Shown: one piece after another, positions 1 to 7,607 of the stretch
How positions within the stretch are numbered: the first letter of the stretch is position 1
Layout: each line of letters opens with the position of its first letter
Source of the DNA: Phoronis ovalis
Taxonomy: Eukaryota; Phoronida; Phoronidae
Length of the DNA: 14,511 nucleotides
Assembly: GCA_028565635.1 (NCBI GenBank)
Contig: JAOXYB010031931.1
Span: 1 to 14,511, forward strand
Reading direction: 5' to 3'
Position numbers and translations under genes: made by a program
The notes under the pieces: model-generated
Told to the model about the DNA's origin: nothing
The model's input: the letters and a program-made list of their open reading frames with translations, nothing else
The model's database searches: none

Positions 1-3000
1 AAATGATCATAAATGATAACTATAAACAGGTCCAACAAGTCCAACAGACCCATATCTTTGAAGCATTTCCAAGAAGATAATAATCAACTATTCAAAAGTC
101 ATAAATTATATTAAATTATCATTCATTATTAGTATAAAAATAAAACAATAATTTTCGTGTTGTTTTAAAAGAGACAGACCTGAAGAAATGCTTTTCACTT
201 ACTGGGACACCTGCACATGAAATTACAAGATGATGTACTGAGTGACCTCTTAAAAATAATTGATACATGATTCACCATTCTGCTAATTTTAATTTGATAT
301 CTTATATACAACATGAAATTGCTTGAAATCATTCATGTGCTGCTAATTTTCAGAAAATAGTTTTTACAATTTTGTGACTAAATCTGTAACAGGCAGAATG
401 TTGCATAAATCACATTATATATTCTCTAGAAACCTTTTGAATTCATAAACCATCGAGTCATCACTGGCTCATCACCTAACCATCTAGAAAGAATAATATT
501 ACAGAATAAACAGTAAACACAAGGCCAGACATAAGGTAATGATATGCTTATGCTTATGAAATGTCCAGACATCTTGTCAATCTATTCAAAATCTGTTATT
601 TTTAAATTCAAAGGGAAAAGCTGTTTGCCTGCCCAATAACAGTATTTACACCACAGTGTCCACTTATATTTGTCAAACACTAAATGGTTGACATATTATG
701 GAGAGCTTTTACAGTCCAGACTCAACAAATACAATGCAGCACCTGACTAGTTTATTCAGCAGGGGTTGTTGGAATTAGTGTGTGGTTCAAAACTGATATC
801 TAATTTATTTCCTGTGCAGGAGACCAAAAAACAAAACCTCATCAGTGAAATTTGATGTTAAAACGTCAGTAAAAATATTTGATAAAAATCATACTTTAAA
901 TACATTTTTATAAAGCTGTGTTGACCACATGACATATTGTTTTACATTTGTGGTCTTAGTGTGTTTTATTTTTGCTTAATGCTGTGATGATAAGTAGCTT
1001 TAATGTAACATCTGATTGACTTGTAACAAGCAGGTAATCTCTTATATCTCAGCAGGGATTGCCTTACATATCAATACCACTGCTGCAACTCAATTAACAT
1101 CAGATGAAATTACAGTAGCCAATAGAATAATAGGGAACACATCCCTCATTTATTGCAACATCAACTAGAAAATATTGAGTTATATTAAAGAGGAAACTTT
1201 TTAGTTTGCATAATTTTTACAACATGTACGAGTCTTAACTAAAACTTCACTAAATAATATTGCATTCAGGGATAAGAATATATTCTAATATATTAGAAAA
1301 ATATATATATCTACAAATAATAATCATAAATTCAAAGCACATGGCTAATTTCAGTGACTATATAAAAGGCAGTATGAAACTATGGTGGTATAATTATGTA
1401 GTCGATCAATGTCATACCTAAACACATTGTGAACAGTAACCTGCACTCAAACTAAGGTCAAAGTATATAGATTTCAGATAAGCAAATACCAGTAAGCAAA
1501 CAGAAGTGGTGAAATATATAGATAATCTTGGTTCCATACATACACTCTTGTACCTGGATAGAAACATAATTGCTACTGTTACACAGATTAGCACTGAATC
1601 TTGAAACACACAAATCGCCTTAATACCATCAAATTATACAGTTCATTTCCTGAATTTATCAAAATTACATATTCAATGCACTAAATATAGATCTTTAATT
1701 TAATCTGGCACAAAAAAAACAGTTCCCTTTCTTTACATGATGACAATTTACTATATTATGGACATATGAACAAGCAATGGCACTTCAAGAGACGGTCATT
1801 TGATTTTATCATGAAAATACTAGTACATACCTGTATATATATTTCCCTGTTGATTTCCCATGATCATATGTTCGGTAGGTTTCTTTTCATAATATTATTC
1901 TTAATAACAAATCCTGCAATTCTTAGCCAAGATAGTTACACCTTGTGACTAGTCCTTTAACTATACATCACTATGAATGTTGGTTTATGATCTGTACTAG
2001 ACATTTCGGCATCCATAAAGTAAGCAATTTAAAGACTGTACTATGCTTACAGCTGATTCATACTATAAACCCAGGTAGCAAGGTCAAAAGTTGTACCCTT
2101 TAATGTAGCAAGACTATGATTGTCACAGATAATGATGAAATAAAGCCACTGTACAATAGTTAACTGTGAATGAAATGAACTAAGATGAACTGTCTCAAAC
2201 CATATGAAGTGTCATCTACACGCTTAATTAACTTTATACAAATAATACCATTAAGGTGTTTCATTGGGGAATCCTATCCTTCCTTAACAAACTGTCCCAC
2301 TTTCAATATGTCTTTAGCACAGTATTTTATGACAGCAATACAAACTGCAGCATCAATTTATAATAATGTAAATCATCATAAACAGCTCATCATCAGGTAA
2401 ACAATGTTTCTGTTAAAGACAATTATGTTACACATCAGCTGATTAACACAAAGGTAAAGTTATTAAATCAGCAAGCACCCTGGTGGTGCAATTGTCCTTT
2501 AATAATTATAATTAGTACCTACATGAAGAGTTTTTGACACTGATAAAATAACATGTCATTAAATACTTGTTGCATAATCCAGTTATTGTACAATTTCTTC
2601 TGTTTACTATCCAATTCAAATTCAAGTTCATGATATGAGAATCCAGGTGATATTAATCCGAGAATTTATCAGACTTGACTGTGGAAACACCACTCTTATA
2701 GTGAAATTAGGAGTTCTAAGCATGATATACTCAAATCCTTAACAGGCAGTACACAAGATGTGAGCTGGTACCTTCAGATCTGTCATCTTCATTTTAAGCT
2801 GTGTATGAATGATTTGTATACTTTATAACCATATACAGTGAATAATAAAAACACTATCAATAAATCTAGTGAAATTGTGAGAATGCAATACAAAAGCACA
2901 CAATGGCATAATAAGCCTCCTGTACATATTGGTTTAGTCCTAAAGGGTGACTCAGAACAGCCTAGCCAAAACACTGTGTGGCCTAAGAAGGTAAAACAAT

Positions 3001-3850
3001 CAGTCAAGTTTAATGTTGCTGCATATTGCAAACTTCCATACATCCAAGCTATGCTACAATTGCACCTTTCTATATTTATTATATATATTGCAGTTATAAA
3101 TAAACTTCAGAATGTGAGCACATTGGTTTCATATAATGTATTTTTTTAAACTCTTATAACAATGCGTGAACAAAAGAAGTGTGATAAAACATGAATACAT
3201 ATTTCTGTAAATAGGAAATTGTAAATCAATAAATTCTAGTTTTTAATTCTGTGTGCCTTACAACACTTGACAATACTACTAACAGAGATACTCTATAACT
3301 AAGACTGAATATTAATTTGTTAAGTTATTTTATTTTCCTTTATGTATCATTGAGAGCCACCCATTTACCTGAGATTAATGTAAATAAAATAGTCTAAACA
3401 TTATCAGTATAGAGATATGGTTAGATAATAATCTATTCTAAAATTTAGAACTTTTAGAAATACTTACACTGACACAGAAGAGAACATTTTTGGAACATCT
3501 AGTTTAATAAAATTTTATAACTTTTTAAAAACTTTTTGTAAATCAAATTTTTTTGATATGTTTGTTTATTGATTAGCAAGATTACTTTGTGTTATATTTA
3601 ATATAACAAATAGATTTATTAACACACTTTTCTATAAACTTAAACAGTAAAACATTATCCTACTATCCATGATTTACACATTTTTGTTTAGATATTATTA
3701 TCACTGATCTACTATGAATATTTATGTGGTTTCTAATTTGCATCCTTGTGTTATGCCCTGGTTTGCAATATTCTGCATTTATCTTATACATTTAGAAAGT
3801 TCTATGTCAATAAAAGAAACTTCAATAACTAAAACATTCCTACAGCAACA
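1..3850. other. A+T-rich non-coding stretch; no gene supported
   Basis: No frame exceeds about 100 codons, and the longer ones have weak amino-acid composition and no matching splice sites. Isolated donor-like sites occur on the minus strand, for example near 3466 (GTAAGT), 2770, 1830 and 196, some next to short open segments. None has a convincing acceptor and frame partner. The region also has small A+T palindromes, such as GTTATAT/ATATAAC at 3591-3607 and AT runs near 1275-1312. It is most simply intron or intergenic DNA of a minus-strand gene. Confidence 0.6.
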
Positions 3851-3867
3851 TTTTTTTTTTTAAACCG

Positions 3868-4018
3868 CTTACCTTACTACCCGGGTAGGAGCACAAAAAG
3901 TTTGATGGGGATGTGACACACCAGGTAAAAATCCTAACCCCATAGAGAAATCTGCTTTCCAAAATATGCCCCATCGTGAAAACTTCTTTGCAAAAACAAT
4001 CCTCTGGTAAAAGAAATG
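3868..4018 (-). other. Ambiguous block: candidate next exon or retroposon fragment
   Basis: Locally G+C-richer than its surroundings and bounded on the minus strand by possible acceptors (TTCTAG at 4020-4019; TTTTACCAG at 4005-4004) and a strong donor (GTAGTAAG/GTAAGC). Two reading frames stay open across it. One, from the acceptor at 4004, reads RIVFAKKFSRWGIFWKADFS onward. Only the acceptor at 4019 joins in phase to the 4077 exon without a stop, and that implies a 58-nt intron. Just past the donor the minus strand has TTTAAAAAAAAAAA (T11 on plus, 3851-3861), so the block could equally be the 3' end of a poly(A)-tailed retroposon. The two readings cannot be separated here. Confidence 0.25.
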
Positions 4019-4076
4019 CTAGAAATGTATATCCTATATAAAATTGTTAATCTAGTTGTACAAGAAGTGAACTTAC

Positions 4077-4224
4077 AATGAGCCTGTAATGCAGATTGCA
4101 GTGCTTCTCCATATTTTAAAGTTGGTACACTACATTTGGTCACTGCAGGAAACCAGTTTTGTAGATCATGATATTCAAAAGCGTTATCCATTTCATCTTC
4201 TTTTGATGAACAGAAACAACTCAT
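4077..4224 (-). CDS. Candidate 5' coding exon of a second minus-strand gene (partial)
   Basis: The minus strand has ATG at 4224-4222 (context AAAAAATGAG) and a second in-frame ATG 11 codons on (MDNAFEYHDL). It continues with protein-like composition (NWFPAVTKCSVPTLKYGEAL) to a strong donor, CATT/GTAAGT, with GT at 4076-4075. The exon would end in phase 1 after 49 codons. The sequence upstream has stops and no good acceptor, which fits a first coding exon. If the second Met is used, TTTCTGTTCATCAAAAG just before it could be an acceptor. The raw frame runs on to 3934, but the donor is the likelier end. The protein is not recognised, and a downstream partner exon in the right phase was not firmly located. 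It could be a chance frame. Confidence 0.45.
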
Positions 4225-5056
4225 TTTTTATAAGAGTTACAGATTGTTCGGGAGGTGGTAGACTCTTTTAAACATCATTTTCAAATAATTAGATATTCTT
4301 GATACGCATTATTATATTTGAGCAAAATTTCGCTATTGTAACTTGGCAGGCTAAAAGTCGGTCACAGCATCAACTCTAGTTGCATCTTTAGTCTTAATTC
4401 TTGAATATAACCTTACAGTTATACTCTTCTACCCAAAATTAGATTTCATCTGGATTTAGGCATCCGAGAGAATTACTATAATAGCAACCACTTGGCATAC
4501 AACGAATCTGGGATTATAACCTGTAGCTGTTTTACCAAAATTATTTCTATTTCGCACTGCTACAAACCCATGACATTTCACCACTAAAACTGGAATGCTG
4601 ATACAAAAGATTCTTGGATGGGCATCAGAAGAATTAATTAAAATTCCAATTAACAATAAATCAAGGGAAAAACTTTTACTACAAAATTATCTCTATTTTT
4701 AGTTTGTAGTGATTAACCAGATCCTATCAAATAACAATCAAACTTCTCAGTTGAGACTTATAAAAATAAGTTTTTTTTTGTTAATTACACTATTTCTATA
4801 AATCAACAACATTGGAGTTTTCCAAAATCGGTCTTTTAACAGGTTCTTTTGGAAAGGAAGCAAAGTAGGGGAAATTATGTTGTTGATGATTAGAATCAGT
4901 TTTATTGTGTTGCATAGCAACAGTGCATAATAAAGCATTAAGCTAAAAAATAAACAAGGAGAATTACAGTATTTTGAATACATAGTACGAATACTGTTAT
5001 TTGGTTCCTAGATCCTGTACACTGTTTCCTGGTGCACTGAAGATGGCTGGAACACT

Positions 5057-5114
5057 AACTTTTAAGCTTTTAAATTATTATTAAACTTTTAAGCTTTTAA
5101 ATTATTATTAAACT
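5057..5114. repeat. Tandem duplication, 27-bp unit, 2.1 copies
   Basis: The unit beginning CTTTTAAGCTTTTAAATTAT occurs at 5059-5085 and again at 5086-5112 with no mismatch, and the identity extends 2 nt on each side. The unit contains the palindrome TTTAAGCTTTTAAA with one interruption. It looks like recent local slippage or duplication. Confidence 0.9.
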
Positions 5115-5239
5115 AACTCCAACCACCCTTACAAAAAGAACTAAATATCAACTTTGTAAGTCATTAATAATTTTTATCGTGAAAGATCGCCCAGGAAGCT
5201 TTCTTTTGGAAAGTTCTCTACCATGCAGTAACAAACCCA

Positions 5240-5296
5240 AACGTTCCCACAATTCTGTGTATTTTAATCACACAACTCTAAATTGTGGAAAACGTT
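5240..5296. repeat. Imperfect long hairpin with nested stem
   Basis: AACGTTCCCACAATT at 5240-5254 pairs with AATTGTGGAAAACGTT at 5281-5296, with one bulge and one mismatch. A second short stem, TGTGT (5256-5260) with ACACA (5270-5274), lies inside the loop. The nested symmetry suggests a fold-back or MITE-like relic or a structured transcript element. No target-site duplication was recognised. Confidence 0.55.
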
Positions 5297-5402
5297 AAGA
5301 GTTGGCGACCAGTGGCACATCAATTGCATGCAAAATACAGTCTATTGTTGATATATCATAATCATTGCTTCAATTTAAGTTAGTGTTGAATTCAGCCGCT
5401 AT

Positions 5403-5432
5403 GCGTCTCAGCTGTCACACGTCATGAGACGC
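5403..5432. repeat. Perfect 8-bp inverted repeat, 14-nt spacer
   Basis: GCGTCTCA at 5403-5410 and TGAGACGC at 5425-5432 are exact reverse complements. The spacer begins within a CAGCTG E-box (5409-5414) and contains CACGTCA. It is one of the few CpG-containing patches of the left half, so a regulatory role is possible but unproven. Confidence 0.6.
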
Positions 5433-5701
5433 CTTCTTGAGAGTCTGCCTTCCACATTTGTATCTCACATTTACCATAATATAGATTACTATAATATAAG
5501 TCAGTGTTATGATGTTATCCTTACTCTTATTAGTCTTGAACCAAACTAATGGCATTGTCTAAATTAGTCTAAATGAAAACAATTACATCAGTTTTATACT
5601 GAATCAATTTAAGGTTCACTTTATAATTATATCAATGTTAGGGAAATATTTTATATTCCAATATTAGTAGTGAAACATATGCTTTGTGCAATAGCATAAA
5701 C

Positions 5702-5732
5702 TTTATTTGCAACTGATGGGCCTTCAGAGCCC
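5702..5732 (-). other. G+C-rich hairpin followed by AATAAA on the minus strand
   Basis: The minus strand reads GGGCTCTGAAGGCCC (5732-5718), which can fold with a 4-bp G+C stem, and then AATAAA at 5707-5702. The arrangement resembles a transcript 3' end or the tail of a transposable element. No coding frame leads into it. Confidence 0.25.
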
Positions 5733-6338
5733 TGTAAAATTCACTTAAGACTCTCCAAAAAGACATGTTTTACCAAGAAAGCTGTAATTACCACTATTAA
5801 ATTATTTCACATTTAGCAAAGATAATTTCCCATTCTGTGAGTAAAAATATATTTATTAATAACTTCATAGTGACCATGCTAGTTATATCTGCATCAGCAG
5901 AGCTCATATAGATATATACAATAGTATTATAACATAATCAAATACAGGAATGATGTAATTTTTTAATAATATCAATTTGAGAATACAGAACAAAGAGGAG
6001 ATTGCCACTGTACCAGAAAATATTGTTTCGTTATGTTTTTTTAGCTGACAATGTCAACACTCACCAAATGCAACATCAAACCAGAGAACCAGCTACCCTT
6101 ATATAAAACTACCACAAATATGAATAATGATGTGTCAGAAGCAATATATCACCCTGAGACCAATATAATATGATTTTAGTCTCAAATATCACCGAATGCG
6201 CAGTTTTCATTTGAGGTTAAAAGAATATAGATAGTAGTTGTCGAACAATAATTCTCACAAATATAGTTATCCATGGCCATTTATGTTACATGCAAGCCCA
6301 AAATGTGTATAATGAAAGTTTTTGTAAATACATGGTTT

Positions 6339-6365
6339 GAGTACGAGTATGAGTTTGAGTATGAG
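6339..6365. repeat. Degenerate hexanucleotide microsatellite (GAGTAT)n
   Basis: GAGTAC, GAGTAT, GAGTTT, GAGTAT and GAG follow one another without gaps, about four units with two substitutions. It is a simple sequence repeat and nothing suggests function. Confidence 0.85.
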
Positions 6366-6592
6366 GTCCCTCATGATTTATTAGCTACTTATTCTAAATC
6401 CATGTACCAATAGATATATCTAGTCAGTACTAAATTTACCACTTCACAATTTTGGAAAAAACTGCCGCCTCACAAGTGTTATATACTGCAGTCCTGAAAA
6501 TACACCTTAGTCCGATACACTCAAAATTAATATACATTGCAAAAAATTACTGACAAATCAATCCACGCAAATCCTTGTTTTTTTTCACTTAC

Positions 6593-6700
6593 ACTTAGTG
6601 TCTCGATCTATGATGCTCCGCAAATGCAGCTATGACAATGAGTTAAAAACCTCCCAAAAGATTACAACATGCAAAGTAGCCCTCTATATGAACACATGCT
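6593..6700 (-). promoter_or_regulatory. Candidate non-coding first exon with strong donor
   Basis: The minus strand reads GACACTAAGT/GTAAGTGAAA, with GT at 6592-6591, an excellent donor. The roughly 100 nt upstream contain no ATG in the proximal part and no obvious acceptor. Two CCAAT boxes lie 20-70 bp further upstream. Together these fit a transcribed 5' UTR exon whose gene reads left, perhaps towards the coding exon at 4224. The transcription start is not defined, and an isolated strong donor can occur by chance. Confidence 0.25.
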
Positions 6701-6701
6701 T

Positions 6702-6744
6702 GGTCATGACATCCAATCAACTACCGTCTTAAAATGTCATGACC
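6702..6744. repeat. Perfect 11-bp inverted repeat, 21-nt spacer
   Basis: GGTCATGACAT at 6702-6712 and ATGTCATGACC at 6734-6744 are exact reverse complements. Each arm itself contains the palindrome GTCATGAC. The spacer carries one of the CCAAT boxes. It could be a hairpin, a paired binding site or the relic of a small inverted-repeat element. Confidence 0.7.
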
Positions 6745-6863
6745 TTAATCAACCATACATCAGCCAATAAGCTACGTGGGAAAGTAGAATCATTTATTGA
6801 CTTTAGCGACACAGTAACCACAAACAACATGTAGAGGCAATGAAATTCCAAGAAATGACGTTA
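6702..6863. promoter_or_regulatory. Promoter-like cluster: two CCAAT boxes, CRE-like site, ACGTG
   Basis: CCAAT at 6713-6717 and 6764-6768 (NF-Y-type sites, orientation-independent), ACGTG near 6773-6777, and TGACGTTA (CRE/ATF-like, one mismatch from TGACGTCA) at 6856-6863. CpGs are more frequent here than in the A+T-rich flanks. The cluster sits just upstream, on the minus strand, of the candidate first exon. Individual motifs are short and would occur by chance; the clustering is the argument. Confidence 0.3.
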
Positions 6864-6912
6864 CGAACACATTTGCTGCGAGTTTCAATTGTTTTCAGAA
6901 ATCTATAATAGT

Positions 6913-7020
6913 ACCCGGACCCGGATCGAAATTTTTACCAAAATCAAATCAATTTGTTCTGACTCTTGAAACACCCAACACATCCAAATTTCATCGAAAT
7001 CCATGAATTATTCTGTCATA
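6913..7020. repeat. Possible dispersed-repeat fragment
   Basis: From the ACCCGGACCCGGATCG stretch onward the text changes character. It ends in a run of the type ATCCAAATTTCATCGAAATC, a style I associate with interspersed elements in invertebrate genomes. No terminal repeats or coding frame are visible. A genome-wide copy count would decide. Confidence 0.25.
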
Positions 7021-7111
7021 GGGGAAAATAAAGAGGTATATTTAGATACAAATGAAAGCACAGTGGACGGTAGTTAAAACTACTTTCACTAAAAAAGCCA
7101 GTTGCTCTTAC

Positions 7112-7150
7112 CAAGGGCTGCACCACTTCGTGTCCTTGAAATACTAGCAT
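7112..7150 (-). other. Weak short exon candidate (MLVFQGHEVVQPL)
   Basis: On the minus strand an ATG at 7150 is followed by 13 open codons up to a consensus donor, CCCTTG/GTAAGAG, with GT at 7111-7110. An alternative frame entered from TGCTAG reads ISRTRSGAALG. There is no good pyrimidine tract upstream. It lies 3' of the large gene's poly(A) signal, so it would be part of another transcript or of an alternative isoform of the large gene. Confidence 0.15.
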
Positions 7151-7474
7151 TTTCCAAAGTGTATTTAGATACACATTTCCCAGTTATTAACTTAAATAAA
7201 TAACTATATGTAAGAAATCCAAGCCATTCTTTTTTTATCATCTAAGGTATATGCAGGTATGCCGGCATGCCATAAGCAACTTCAAAAGATTTTTAAGGTA
7301 TGCATTACAGCTGTTCATTGCGAAGATCCTCTATTCTATTAATTTATCAAAAATCAGCTGGCATCGTAGTTCATCACAGTTCTGAAGTTTTCAACAAGCC
7401 ATGCACTACAGCCATCAGCGACTATTGCACTATCATGTTTTTCATGCCAACTGATGTCACTTCCATCCTACTCA

Positions 7475-7607
7475 TGCGTGTATAGAAATGATATTTTATT
7501 GATGTATATATTAAATGACATGTCTTTTAAAAATTTTGACAAGCCATGCACTAATATCAGTCTTTCTATGCTGACCAGCCCTTTTGTTACATATATTACT
7601 CATGCTA
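7475..7607 (-). terminator. 3' UTR and poly(A) signal of the large gene
   Basis: After the TAA TAG stops the minus strand has a short A+T-rich tail with AATAAA at 7500-7495, about 110 nt beyond the stop. A G/T-containing stretch follows near 7475-7450, in the position expected of a downstream element. This fits a short 3' UTR and makes 7608-11908 the terminal exon. The exact cleavage site cannot be read from sequence. Confidence 0.6.

Larger units (their letters stand above)
4225..6590. other. Non-coding stretch between candidate exons
   Basis: Apart from the tandem repeat, inverted repeats and hairpin listed separately, I see no gene. A 66-codon minus-strand frame (4656-4456) and a 78-codon one (4983-4747) have hydrophobic or Asn-rich compositions and no splice or start context. 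The region could be a long first intron if the exons near 6.6 and 4.2 kb belong to one transcript. Confidence 0.55.
6864..7474. other. Non-coding stretch beyond the 3' end of the large gene
   Basis: It contains only the possible repeat fragment (6913-7020), the weak exon candidate (7112-7150) and a small palindrome (GGTATGCCGGCATGCC, near 7256-7271). A 61-codon plus-strand frame at 7300-7485 lacks recognisable features. It is probably intergenic. Confidence 0.5.

Noticed and set aside
1418-1609. 63-codon hydrophobic minus-strand frame with donor-like GTATGA at its end
   Set aside because: The composition is that expected of A+T-rich noise, and no acceptor or in-phase partner was found.
1822-1875. 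MGNQQGN-like peptide before a GTATGT donor on the minus strand, resembling a myristoylated N-terminus
   Set aside because: Only about a dozen codons, with a stop just upstream and no partner exon, so it is too short to support.
2789-3149. Overlapping frames on both strands (103 and 84 codons) in a slightly less A+T-rich patch
   Set aside because: Neither has recognisable protein character, splice sites or upstream signals. The patch may be repeat-derived but I could not identify it.
4456-4656. 66-codon minus-strand frame with Val/Ile-rich ends
   Set aside because: No start context, splice sites or recognisable motif. Its length is compatible with chance.
5718-5732. Plus-strand GGGCCTTCAGAGCCC compared with the histone mRNA 3' stem-loop
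   Set aside because: The histone element has a 6-bp stem and 4-nt loop (GGCTCTTTTCAGAGCC type). This sequence is shorter and no histone gene is nearby.
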